Source: Putridiphycobacter sp965230485
GTDB lineage: Bacteria; Bacteroidota; Bacteroidia; Flavobacteriales_D; Crocinitomicaceae
Reading direction: 5' to 3'
Length of the DNA stretch: 64,000 nt
Assembly: GCA_965230485.1 (NCBI GenBank)
Contig: CBDDLA010000001.1
Span: 806,001 to 870,000, forward strand
Positions within the stretch are counted from its first letter, which is position 1; each line of letters opens with the position of its first letter. Shown here one piece after another: positions 34,391-43,409 of this stretch. The notes under the pieces were generated by a model. The model searched no databases, was not told the origin of the DNA, and saw only the letters and a list, made by a program, of their open reading frames with translations. A program made the position numbers and the translations under genes.

Positions 34391-35386
34391 ATGAAACCAA
34401 ATTACATTTATTTTTTAATTGTTTTTTCAATTGTCCTAAACTCTTGTAAAAAGGACGATACGGATATTGAGCCTAATGAAGCAGTAACTTTTGGAATAAG
34501 ACACGACAAATCACTTTCGGACTATGAAGCAATTGCAGTCTCTTCTGATCCGAGTAGACCAGATTTTTCCTCAACTATTTCATTTTCATATAGTTTAAAT
34601 GGAAGTTCAAACTATGATTATATAGCATCAGGAGTTCTTATTGATTCGTTATGGATTTTGACAGCTGGTCATAATTTTTATGATAGCCAGAACCAAACTA
34701 GCCCTGCACCGGTTTCAGGAATCGTAGTAAAGGTCGGAAGTGATCCGAATAATCCGGATGACACCTATAATGTGGCCGAGTTAATTATTCACCCCACTTG
34801 GTTAGATGATCAACAAGAATTTGCAAATGCTAATGATTTATGTCTAGTCAAATTGTCCTCAGCAATTACAGATATTAAACCTGCTCAGTTGTTCATAACA
34901 AGTAACGAGGCAATAGGAGAAGATATTTGGCATTGCGGCTATGGTGATTATTCGGAGCAGCCTGGACAAAACCCAAACTTAGACTCGAAAAAACATGCAA
35001 TTCATAACATTCTAGACAGGTCCATTAGTGGATTCCAAACCACCGTTAGCGGAAACAGTTATACTGGTGGGCTTTTGGCATTTGATTTTGATAATCCAGC
35101 AGAAACAATCAACACGTTAGGTGATAATGTGGTTAATTCAGACGAGAATGTGCTGGGTTCTGGATCTAGCTCGGCAAATTGCCTAGACTATGAAGGTACA
35201 ACAGTTACAGGAGATAGCGGAGGACCTCTTTTTCTCAAGGATGGTAGTGTTTGGAAAGTTGCTGGAATTCTGTCTGGTGGAGCTTCTAATCCCGTAGATA
35301 ATCATCAAGATAGTAATTATGGAGACATTAGTATTTATATTAAGATTTCTTCAGCATACAACTGGATTGATTCTGTAATAAATTAA
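34391..35386 (+). CDS. Trypsin-like (S1) serine protease lipoprotein
   Basis: A 331-aa chymotrypsin-fold protease anchored as a lipoprotein (lipobox LNSC, Cys19, followed by KKDD). The triad is complete: His94 in ILTAGHNF, Asp149 in NDLCLVKL, Ser276 in TGDSGGPLF. The residue context at the S1 pocket does not let me predict specificity. A leader of about 63 nt with a perfect palindrome suggests regulated expression. It is divergent from the M3 oligopeptidase. Confidence 0.9.
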   Translation: MKPNYIYFLIVFSIVLNSCKKDDTDIEPNEAVTFGIRHDKSLSDYEAIAVSSDPSRPDFSSTISFSYSLNGSSNYDYIASGVLIDSLWILTAGHNFYDSQNQTSPAPVSGIVVKVGSDPNNPDDTYNVAELIIHPTWLDDQQEFANANDLCLVKLSSAITDIKPAQLFITSNEAIGEDIWHCGYGDYSEQPGQNPNLDSKKHAIHNILDRSISGFQTTVSGNSYTGGLLAFDFDNPAETINTLGDNVVNSDENVLGSGSSSANCLDYEGTTVTGDSGGPLFLKDGSVWKVAGILSGGASNPVDNHQDSNYGDISIYIKISSAYNWIDSVIN

Positions 35387-35654
35387 CTATATACTACATT
35401 GTATAAAAATGTATTAAAACGCATTTTGCGCTAAATGTTGTGTGTAATATTAACCAATACTGAAATAAAAAACGAAAAGTTAAAAATGATAAGGCCTAAT
35501 TCCATGGCAAGCAAAGGTATTAATTTGTCTATAAGACGAAACAATTTCATAAGAATTGATATTCGGTTTGATGACACATTTTCAGTTATGCCAATACTAA
35601 AATGGTTTATATAAACGTGATGGCAAAGTATGATTAAACGTATGTTTTAGCGTA

Positions 35655-38600
35655 TCATCCACCGCTTTTACGGTTGCGTTTGTCTTTACCTAAAGACACC
35701 GAGTAGTCTTCGGCATCTCCAATAATTTTAACATTTACAAAGCGCTGTTTTCGATTGTTATTGGCATATTCAATCTCGTCGACTTGTTCTGGATCAACTG
35801 CTTCCCGATCCTTTCCGAAAAGCTTTTTAAATCCAGTTCCAGCAATAAGTTTTAATGGAATGCGAATGTAATACTCCATATTATATTCGACGTCCTGTGT
35901 ACCGGAAATGACCATATAGCCCAAAGAGGAATTAATGGTCATATTTGGAATACTCATTATACCATCTTTAATATCGATATGGTTTTGGAGTGTATCGAAA
36001 CGGACCTTGTTTACATTTTTGTCTACAAAATATTCCTTCATATCAACAATGGGTGCATAGTCCACTAGGACACCATCTATGATGGTCACATCCATGTGTA
36101 TCTCTGAGTCATCCAAAATGGGAACCATATCGGCATGCATGTGTACTTTACCGGTAGTGGTACTGGTTATTTTTCCCTTTACATTTTCAGATACCAAATG
36201 ATCTTGTCCGAAATTTTCAAACTTGAATAGTAGCTTTTCCAAATCAACGTCTTTTAATTTCAAAGTCGGACTAAAATAGATTTGATCTTTATTGGATCCA
36301 TTAAAATAGCCCGCCAATTCGATTTTGCCTCCTGCAGCTTTTAAACGCATAGTGTCAATATATAAATAATGATCTGGCGTGGTTCTCAAGCGGGCATTCA
36401 AATCGTCTAGTAAATACCGGTGATAATTTAAGTGAGCAATGTCCAAATCAAAAGTCATGTTTGTAAAGGGCAACGTATAAATATTGAAACCAGCTTCGTG
36501 TTCCGAAGGATTCTCTGCTAATTGACCTGGTGGGTCGTTATAATTAAATAATTCATCCACATCTAAATGAGACGCTCTTAGACCAAAGTGATTATCTCTT
36601 TTTCGAATGGCTTCATCTGATCCAAAATAATAGTTCATATCCAGGCTAAATTTAGATTGACCAATTTGTCCATCTAACTTTTCTACCACTAAATGTTCAT
36701 CTTCAATATGCACTCTTCCGTTAAAGTTCTTAAACTTCATGGGATGCACCTTCATTTTAGCATCCAACTGGGTTAGGCTCAAATCAGATGAACGGAAACC
36801 ATCATTAAAGTGTAAGTCAACTGCCCCATGTAATTTTAATTCACTGAGTACTTCATGACGGTAATCTTCCGGCACGTAATTTTCTCCACCATACGAGAAC
36901 AGATCCTCTAGCTGTAGCTTATTAGAAGTCAAATCAAATTCAATACGGGTATCTCCCTTAGGATGTGCTTCTAACCAACGTTCATAATCCTTTAGTTGGC
37001 CAGAAAAATGAAAATCTGACTCATCAATCATTCCCGAAAAATCAATAATTCTAAAATTGGAATCTTCCACAAATAGATCTCCATGAAAATCGTGTAAGGT
37101 ATGCGGGTAGTGCTCTAGAGTAGCGTATAAATCTTCAATGAAAAATTCACCAACTGGTAGGTTAGGCGATTCGGTGAAATTGCGTGCAACCGTTACAAAT
37201 TTTAACTTGGCGCGAAAATCATCAATTTTTTCATCAAACGCTAGTGAGTCTATCCCTCCTATTCGAGTAAGTGCTTTAATATCCAGCAACTTCGATTCTA
37301 TCGTTAAATCTGCTGTAATCTCATCATTAGTATGATGCAAAATAGCAGGCAAATCAGTGATATGTCCGTTCATTTTAAGGTCAGAATCGCCAACTTTTGC
37401 TTTGAAGTAATCAATTTGTGCCTCATGGCCTTCTACAGTCATTTTCATATCTAAGTCATTCAGCGGCAAATGGTATGCAGAAGTCTTAAAACTAAGATTA
37501 TCAATAAGGATTTCAGAATAATAGGCCTCATTTAACTTCTCAATGGTTTTTTCAGGATGGGAGAGGTCAATTATATCATGAAATTTCATGTGTAACTGAA
37601 CATCTCCACTCATATCTTCAAAGCTGGTCATATTAATAAAAGACGCCAAAAATGCAAGATTAAAATCAGAATCAAGCGTCATATTGATGTCTGGTGAATC
37701 GAAATTTTTAACGTATAGACTGGAGGAAAATGTACCCGCTTCAGGCTTAGCTGAAAAGTCATTTAGGGTAAACTCCATATGTTCCAATCCACCCATCCCA
37801 TTATTGGTAAAACTTCCTGAAAAATTCAGTGCATCTAGTCTTTTATGTGTTTGATTATTTTCAAAATGTGCATCTTTACAATAGAAGTTAGCATCCACGT
37901 AAGGGGTACTTCCATTTACAGCTTTTCCTTTAACCTTAACATCAAATACAATCTCCCCTGCGTTTTCATATTGATCTAGCACTGGGTAGATTTCCTCTGG
38001 CGCCAGTGCCATAAAAAGCTTAAAATTTTCTTTTTTGGCATAAAGTTCAACGTCCACATTAAAATCGTCTGCAAAATCAATCGATCCTTTACCAGAAAAA
38101 GTTGCATTTTCTAGCTCCAATTCAGATGGGTTAATCACTAATAATTCATTGTCTTTTAAATACTCCACCTCACTATTTATGTTGAGGTGCTTGTGCTTAA
38201 AAAATGTGGTATCACCATCTTTAATCACATTCAATTCCATTTGAGCACCAATGCTGGCTAACACATGTTCATCATTTGATTTAAATGATAATTCAGCCTT
38301 ATCAACAAACGACTCAACAATTAACTGGTTGGATTCATTCAGTTTGTAGATGTCAACATCCGTTAATGCTATTGATTTTAATTGAATGTGAAAATCCTCT
38401 TCAACCTCTTCAACTGGTTTGGTGGATGACAAAGCATGTGTAATGTTTAATTCACCGTTGGTATGTTGAATTACATGAATGTAACCGTTCTTGAGTCCGA
38501 GCACTTTGATGTCGTAAGAACCTGAAAGAATGGTCCATAAATCGAATCCAGCGTACAAGTCTTCCAATTTGACGATTGGATCTTTATGATTTGCTTTGTC

Positions 38601-38852
38601 TTCATAAATATGCACGCGCTCTAAATCGATTGAGATATAGGGGAAGTTTTCAAATAGACTAATGTGCGAATCTTCCACTTCAATTTCTCCCACAAAGTCT
38701 GCATTTAAGTTAGATATGAGCTCTTGTACAATTTTATCCTGTTTCCAGTAAGCAATCATCACCACTGCTATGAACAAGACAACTGGCAATGCAACCATCC
38801 AAATAATCAATCGTTTCCAAAATTTGCGTTGTTTTAAAAAGTTGAATGCCAT
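35655..38852 (-). CDS. Large AsmA-like envelope protein
   Basis: A 1065-aa protein with one N-terminal membrane helix (about 16-37, WMVALPVVLFIAVVMIAYW), then long repetitive beta-strand sequence facing the periplasm. The segment DLYAGFDLWTILSGSYDIKV and the C-terminal region (LEKLLFKFENF, PIVDMKEYFVDKNVNKVRFD, MTINSSLGYMVISGTQDVEY) fit the AsmA/TamB-like bridge proteins thought to move lipids between membranes. I start it at ATG 38852 (MAFNFLKQRKFWKRL); the upstream TTG lies in the leader. A TTG-22 nt-TATTTTTG promoter is upstream. Precise role unknown. Confidence 0.8.
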   Translation of the reverse strand: MAFNFLKQRKFWKRLIIWMVALPVVLFIAVVMIAYWKQDKIVQELISNLNADFVGEIEVEDSHISLFENFPYISIDLERVHIYEDKANHKDPIVKLEDLYAGFDLWTILSGSYDIKVLGLKNGYIHVIQHTNGELNITHALSSTKPVEEVEEDFHIQLKSIALTDVDIYKLNESNQLIVESFVDKAELSFKSNDEHVLASIGAQMELNVIKDGDTTFFKHKHLNINSEVEYLKDNELLVINPSELELENATFSGKGSIDFADDFNVDVELYAKKENFKLFMALAPEEIYPVLDQYENAGEIVFDVKVKGKAVNGSTPYVDANFYCKDAHFENNQTHKRLDALNFSGSFTNNGMGGLEHMEFTLNDFSAKPEAGTFSSSLYVKNFDSPDINMTLDSDFNLAFLASFINMTSFEDMSGDVQLHMKFHDIIDLSHPEKTIEKLNEAYYSEILIDNLSFKTSAYHLPLNDLDMKMTVEGHEAQIDYFKAKVGDSDLKMNGHITDLPAILHHTNDEITADLTIESKLLDIKALTRIGGIDSLAFDEKIDDFRAKLKFVTVARNFTESPNLPVGEFFIEDLYATLEHYPHTLHDFHGDLFVEDSNFRIIDFSGMIDESDFHFSGQLKDYERWLEAHPKGDTRIEFDLTSNKLQLEDLFSYGGENYVPEDYRHEVLSELKLHGAVDLHFNDGFRSSDLSLTQLDAKMKVHPMKFKNFNGRVHIEDEHLVVEKLDGQIGQSKFSLDMNYYFGSDEAIRKRDNHFGLRASHLDVDELFNYNDPPGQLAENPSEHEAGFNIYTLPFTNMTFDLDIAHLNYHRYLLDDLNARLRTTPDHYLYIDTMRLKAAGGKIELAGYFNGSNKDQIYFSPTLKLKDVDLEKLLFKFENFGQDHLVSENVKGKITSTTTGKVHMHADMVPILDDSEIHMDVTIIDGVLVDYAPIVDMKEYFVDKNVNKVRFDTLQNHIDIKDGIMSIPNMTINSSLGYMVISGTQDVEYNMEYYIRIPLKLIAGTGFKKLFGKDREAVDPEQVDEIEYANNNRKQRFVNVKIIGDAEDYSVSLGKDKRNRKSGG

Positions 38853-38886
38853 ACTATCTTGTATTGTGTTAAAGCAAGGATTGAAA

Positions 38887-38919
38887 CAAAAATACAACAA
38901 CATTCAAAAATGAGAGCAA
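38887..38919 (-). promoter_or_regulatory. Promoter of the AsmA-like gene
   Basis: On the minus strand: TTG (38919-38917), 22-nt spacer, TATTTTTG (38894-38887). The -7 box is an exact TAnnTTTG match, 34 nt before the ATG at 38852. Confidence 0.55.
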
Positions 38920-39038
38920 GGTCATTACTTTTTAATGGATGACAACATTACAGGTATAAGAATTAGGAGAAACTTAACTGAAACATAATTCGATATAAAT
39001 GCTTATTTTTATTCAAATATTAGCAACAGCCAAAGTAA

Positions 39039-40073
39039 ATGAAGGGGCTATTAAATACCATATTGTTTTTCGCTTGTCCCATCATTTTTGGACAGGGCAA
39101 TGTTCAAAAAATATTAAATGAATATAAAGATTCGTTAAGCAACTATGGAATAGTAGTTTTGGTTGATAATGGACAAGACCTTGAAACTGGTTCAATTGGT
39201 TGGGCATATGAAAGCACACCAATGCAAACTAAGAATAGATTTTGCATTGGTAGTGTGACAAAGTTATACACCGCAACCATAATTCTTAAATTACAGGAAA
39301 GAAACCTGTTAAGTATTGATGACCAAATATTCAATTACGTAGCCAAACATGAGTTTATTGACAGTTCTATTACCATTAGGCAACTTCTTAGTCACACCAG
39401 CGGAATTCAAGATATAAGCGGCGCTGAATTGGCCAATGCAGCCCTACTTCATCCTTATGCTGATTATTCTGATTCATATATTTTTAGTTTAATAGATACT
39501 ATAGCATTCGAAAAAGGAACAAGATACGCTTACTCTAATACGAATTACTTTCTACTGCGTAGAATAATTGAGCAGGTACTTGACAAACCTTATCAGTCTG
39601 TCATTAATGAGTTAATTATTGAACCTCTAAATTTATCCAACACATTCCCTTATCACTCAAATAAAATTGAGCTTCTTGCCCACCCTATAATAGGAAATCA
39701 AGACTTAAACTACCTTCCCAAAATCGCCACTAATCAGATATCTATTGGTATTGGGAATATTGTGAGTGATGTAAAAGATGTCAATCTTTTTCTTCGTGCT
39801 TTATTCGTTAATAAAGAAATACTTAATTCTAATTCTTTGAAATTAATGACGGACTTTCAAACCTATAAAGCAACTAAGATTGGATTAGGTGTTTTTGAAG
39901 AAAATTTTGGTGATAGAACACTTGTTGGTCATACAGGAAGAGCAATAAGCTATATTTCTTATGCATTTGTAGATAAAAATACGGGAACAAGTTTTGTTCT
40001 TTTATCCAATAATGCGAATGATTATTTTATTGATGAGCTAATAGTAAAAATTTGTAAAAAAGAAAAAAAATGA
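39039..40073 (+). CDS. Serine hydrolase of the beta-lactamase/penicillin-binding fold
   Basis: A 344-aa exported hydrolase (signal peptide about 1-19) of the class C beta-lactamase-like family. Active-site motifs: SVTK (Ser72, Lys75) in FCIGSVTKLYTAT, YSN (Tyr165, Asn167) in RYAYSNTNYFLL, and HTG in VGHTGRAISY. These stand for acylating Ser, general base Tyr and the K/H-T-G strand. Members include esterases and D-aminopeptidases, so true beta-lactamase activity is not implied. It overlaps the next gene by 4 nt (ATGA). Confidence 0.9.
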   Translation: MKGLLNTILFFACPIIFGQGNVQKILNEYKDSLSNYGIVVLVDNGQDLETGSIGWAYESTPMQTKNRFCIGSVTKLYTATIILKLQERNLLSIDDQIFNYVAKHEFIDSSITIRQLLSHTSGIQDISGAELANAALLHPYADYSDSYIFSLIDTIAFEKGTRYAYSNTNYFLLRRIIEQVLDKPYQSVINELIIEPLNLSNTFPYHSNKIELLAHPIIGNQDLNYLPKIATNQISIGIGNIVSDVKDVNLFLRALFVNKEILNSNSLKLMTDFQTYKATKIGLGVFEENFGDRTLVGHTGRAISYISYAFVDKNTGTSFVLLSNNANDYFIDELIVKICKKEKK

Positions 40074-41008
40074 AGCTTAAGCGTAACACGAAATATTTAT
40101 TCTATTTTATACTTTGCCTGATCTTATGTTCTTGTGCATCAGAGACTAAAACAAAAAAAGAAATCAAGACCGGAACTCAGGTGAAAAAACTAGACTCTGT
40201 TGAACAAACAAACGATAAATTGGAAAACACAGGTGAAAACATTTCCGATTTTAAGTCCACCCTAAGATCAGGCAAATCAGATTGGGACGAAGAAGAGACC
40301 TATACAGACACATTGGAATTAGTAGAATACAATGATGATTATGATTATGCGTATGCCTTGTTTAAAACAAAAGAAGGAAAAGAAATTCAAATATATACTG
40401 ATGTTACGATTAGCAACTTTTATAAGGGGAGAAATCACCTGGTCAATTGGAAAGTTGGTCGATTTTATGAAGCTGGCGAAGGTGAAGCAATCTATTATCA
40501 GGAAAGCATTGTTGATGTGGAACTATTAAACAGTTCCTTTTCATTTGAGCAATTTCTGCTTGAATTTTCAAGTCAATACCAAAATGACAAACAAGCAGAT
40601 CTTAAAGCACACAATCATTTCTTGGCGAATTTAGTCACTACCTATAAAAATGGTCTATACTGCGTTAAAGGGCAGCCTGACTCTCTAACTAAGGCTAACT
40701 ATTTAACTGAAAATTTTACCATCTCTGCGGAATCACCTGAGGGCGATATTTGTGCTGGCTATAAAGATGCATTAGATGGATTATATTATGAGTTCTTTGA
40801 TGAAAGAAGCAATCTATTCCCAGTATATAACGATATGGTTGAAGAGGGTGCTGAACGAACACTTTACCTTACTGAGGACATTATTTATACCTATTATGCT
40901 AAGGTGTTAGTCATTACTGAAGAACAATTCAACCGGGCCCTATACTTCTTCATGGAAAATAATGTGTGGTATTTTTGGGTCGAAGATTTTTGTGATTGCT
41001 CTGCTTAG
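40070..41008 (+). CDS. Lipoprotein of unknown function
   Basis: A 312-aa lipoprotein: lipobox LCSC in FILCLILCSCASE, then a lysine/glutamate-rich linker (about 25-75). An acidic beta-rich region follows (YNDDYDYAYALFKTKEGK), then a helical C-terminal half with tryptophans near the end (MENNVWYFWVEDFCDC). I recognise no family. Its start overlaps the serine hydrolase stop (ATGA), so the two are translationally coupled and may act together in the envelope. Confidence 0.65.
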   Translation: MKLKRNTKYLFYFILCLILCSCASETKTKKEIKTGTQVKKLDSVEQTNDKLENTGENISDFKSTLRSGKSDWDEEETYTDTLELVEYNDDYDYAYALFKTKEGKEIQIYTDVTISNFYKGRNHLVNWKVGRFYEAGEGEAIYYQESIVDVELLNSSFSFEQFLLEFSSQYQNDKQADLKAHNHFLANLVTTYKNGLYCVKGQPDSLTKANYLTENFTISAESPEGDICAGYKDALDGLYYEFFDERSNLFPVYNDMVEEGAERTLYLTEDIIYTYYAKVLVITEEQFNRALYFFMENNVWYFWVEDFCDCSA

Positions 41009-41068
41009 TTTTACAACATTATCTTAAAATGATTTATCATTATTTTAATAAACTATAATCATAATTTA

Positions 41069-42010
41069 ATGAGAGTAACCATAACAATAGTATTCATTAC
41101 CATTACTTATCTTTCGTTTAGTCAAGATTATTTAGGTTACTATGAGTCAATAAATAAAGCAAAATTATTATCCATTGATTCCAATTATTTAGAATCATCA
41201 TTACTTTATCAAAAGACATTTGAAATCTATGACTTTGAGTTTGCTAGGGATTGTATAAATGCAGCTGAAGTATCCATTGCCCTTCGTCATGATAATTTAA
41301 CGTTTTATTTTATTAAGTGCGCCCTAAAGAGGGGCATACCGCTATCCTATTTCGACAAAAAGCCAAAATTTAATGGCTTTAAATCGACTCACTATTGGTC
41401 TTCAATTTTGGATAGTGCGGGACTATTCAAAAAAGAATTTGAATCAAGTATTAATAATGAAATAAGAAATGAAATCAATAAGATGTTTACCGAAGATCAG
41501 CAAATCAGAGAAAAATATTATAAGTGGTGGAATTTTCCGCTTAAACCGCTAATCAGCAAAAAATGGAAAGTCCTCAACGAAAAGCAAGTGGACAGAATAA
41601 TAGACATAACAAGATTATATGGTTTTCCCGGAGAATCCCTTATTGGGATTGATTTACCTAAGTATCACGAAAAAATAAATAACGTACAGTTTTCTGCTGG
41701 AATGCCGATAATTATCTTCATTCATCACTATAGTCAACCCAATGAATCATATGATTCATTGTTGCTAGAACAGGTGCGTAAAGGAAGATTATATAACGAA
41801 CACTTTGCAACCATATGCGACTTTGAAGCTGAATTTGGTAAAAATAAGTTTGACTGCATGGGGTATTATGGATTAAGACATCTGCCAAAATATCCCATTG
41901 AAGATACATTCAAAGAAAAAAGAAAAGAAATTGGTCTGTTATCGGATTCTGAGATTAAAAAAATCAGTAAAACTCAAGTAATGACTAAATTTTGGAATCA
42001 ATTGAAATGA
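41069..42010 (+). CDS. Exported protein, weakly DUF6624-like
   Basis: A 313-aa protein with a signal peptide (about 1-20, MRVTITIVFITITYLSFSQ). The N-terminal half (about 20-100) has TPR-like helices (LLYQKTFEIYDF). The second half (about 145-300) has the spaced pattern MFTEDQQIREKYY, DITRLYGFPGE, IIIFIHHYS, EHFATICDFEA, CMGYYGLR. This order resembles DUF6624-type domains of uncharacterised Bacteroidota proteins, but from memory of the pattern only. It lies 60 nt behind the lipoprotein gene and may share its operon. Confidence 0.6.
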   Translation: MRVTITIVFITITYLSFSQDYLGYYESINKAKLLSIDSNYLESSLLYQKTFEIYDFEFARDCINAAEVSIALRHDNLTFYFIKCALKRGIPLSYFDKKPKFNGFKSTHYWSSILDSAGLFKKEFESSINNEIRNEINKMFTEDQQIREKYYKWWNFPLKPLISKKWKVLNEKQVDRIIDITRLYGFPGESLIGIDLPKYHEKINNVQFSAGMPIIIFIHHYSQPNESYDSLLLEQVRKGRLYNEHFATICDFEAEFGKNKFDCMGYYGLRHLPKYPIEDTFKEKRKEIGLLSDSEIKKISKTQVMTKFWNQLK

Positions 42011-42184
42011 CAACGTAGTGCAACTAACTAAGGAGTGAATTGGTGGTTTTTTTGGAGGTTTGGGACAAGCTTATTGAGTATAACCAATTAAAGCGGTTAA
42101 TGGCTCAATTTGCATTCTTAGAATTTGGAGTAATCTATAATAACTCTATGAGGTATTACGATTAAAAATAAAGGAAATAACATC
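42011..42184. other. Intergenic stretch without recognisable gene
   Basis: AT-rich sequence from the end of the exported protein gene to the promoter box at 42185. I see no open frame with coding character, no strong hairpin and no repeat. Together with the micro-ORF it makes up a 409-bp gap. Confidence 0.4.
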
Positions 42185-42192
42185 TATATTTG
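42185..42192 (+). promoter_or_regulatory. -7 box of the micro-ORF
   Basis: TATATTTG matches TAnnTTTG exactly, 30 nt before the ATG at 42223. Confidence 0.4.
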
Positions 42193-42222
42193 GGTACAGC
42201 TGATTTAGGTTATTTTCTTTTC

Positions 42223-42363
42223 ATGGATTTAGGTGGTTATGTGAATTTTGTCCCAGGTACAGTTATGACCTTAGTTTCTGCGACTGCCATTGCTTTAAGT
42301 TTAATAGCCCATTTTAAAACAAATGAAAGTATGATAGTAGAACTAATTATTAACAGAGCCTAA
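42223..42363 (+). CDS. Possible 46-aa membrane microprotein or gene remnant
   Basis: The frame from ATG 42223 to TAA 42361-42363 encodes a 46-residue peptide with one hydrophobic helix (VNFVPGTVMTLVSATAIALS), ending TNESMIVELIINRA. An exact -7 box lies upstream. The frame reads on to a TTG inside that box, so it may be a decayed end of a larger membrane gene instead. No family recognised. Confidence 0.35.
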   Translation: MDLGGYVNFVPGTVMTLVSATAIALSLIAHFKTNESMIVELIINRA

Positions 42364-42419
42364 GTAAATACTAGGTTTAAATGAATGATTAGCTCCGATT
42401 AATTTTAGCATTCATTAAA

Positions 42420-42986
42420 ATGAAAAAAATTGAGTCAAAATATTTTGCAAGCAGAAAAGAATGGAGACAATGGCTGGAAGCTAATTTTAATACCAAAGAT
42501 GATATCTGGTTGGAGTATCCTTTAAAAAAGACTGGAAAAGACAGAATTCTATACAATGATGCTGTAGAAGAAGCTTTGTGTTTCGGTTGGATTGATAGTA
42601 CTGTAAAATCATTAGACGAAGAGACTAGCATTCAACGATTTTGTAAACGAAGAAAAAAGTCGACATTCTCACAACCAAATAAAGAACGTTTGAAATGGCT
42701 TTATGAACATAATTTGATTCATCCCTCAATTAAACTTCAGGTTTTAGACGCTATAGAGCAAGAATTCGTATTTCCAAGTGACATTATTGAAAAATTAAAA
42801 CAGGATAAAACAGTCTGGAATCATTATCAAACTTTTTCAGCGCCATATCAACGAATTAGGATAGCATATATTGATAGTGCCAGAAAAAGACCTGAGGAAT
42901 TTAAAAAACGATTAGATAATTTTATTGGTAAAACAAGAGAAAACAAGCAGATTAAAGGGTTCGGTGGGGTTGATAAATACTACTGA
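42420..42986 (+). CDS. YdeI/OmpD-associated family protein
   Basis: A 188-aa protein of the YdeI/OmpD-associated (bacteriocin-resistance-type) family. Hallmarks: KYFASRKEWRQWLEANF, IWLEYPLKKTGKDRILYNDA, EEALCFGWIDSTVKSLDEE, RFCKRRKKSTFSQPNKER, then the helical C-terminal domain (FQTFSAPYQR-like, ARKRPEEFKKR). Members of the family have been linked to resistance to membrane-active peptides, but the mechanism is not established. It stands alone between two non-coding gaps. Confidence 0.85.
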   Translation: MKKIESKYFASRKEWRQWLEANFNTKDDIWLEYPLKKTGKDRILYNDAVEEALCFGWIDSTVKSLDEETSIQRFCKRRKKSTFSQPNKERLKWLYEHNLIHPSIKLQVLDAIEQEFVFPSDIIEKLKQDKTVWNHYQTFSAPYQRIRIAYIDSARKRPEEFKKRLDNFIGKTRENKQIKGFGGVDKYY

Positions 42987-43409
42987 ACAATGGATGTAGT
43001 AAAATAGTAAAATTATCCGAAGTGTTAAGCTAGTATAACGACACGTCCAATAGTATTGAGTCGTCGTTTTAACAAATTATCATACAAAAATGAAAAAGCG
43101 ATCGTTTACAATTAGAAAACAAGATTCAACAAACGTTCCATGTTCCCTGAATTGATTCCGTTATTTGTAATAGTTAATTAAGACCAATCGAAAAGTTGGT
43201 CAAACAATATGCATTGCGGAAAGCATTCAATTGCACAAAGACAATATCAAATTAAGAGATATCTAGTTAAGTCTTTCACCAAGCGTAGTTTTTTTCGACC
43301 TCATATGAGAGGAAATTGACCACTAAAATGATTTCATGATTCTTTTTAGAATTTATAGGTTTTTAATCTTGAAGATTTATTTAATTTAGAGATTTTAAGA
43401 TATACCATC
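42987..43409. other. Intergenic stretch without recognisable gene
   Basis: A 423-bp gap before the BNR-repeat gene. Only very short frames occur, for example 21 codons from ATG 43090. A weak ACCAA/TTGGT hairpin lies near 43183-43200. A frame around 43180-43255 (reading LRPIEKLVKQYALRKAF) could be a decayed coding fragment, but evidence is thin. Confidence 0.4.
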
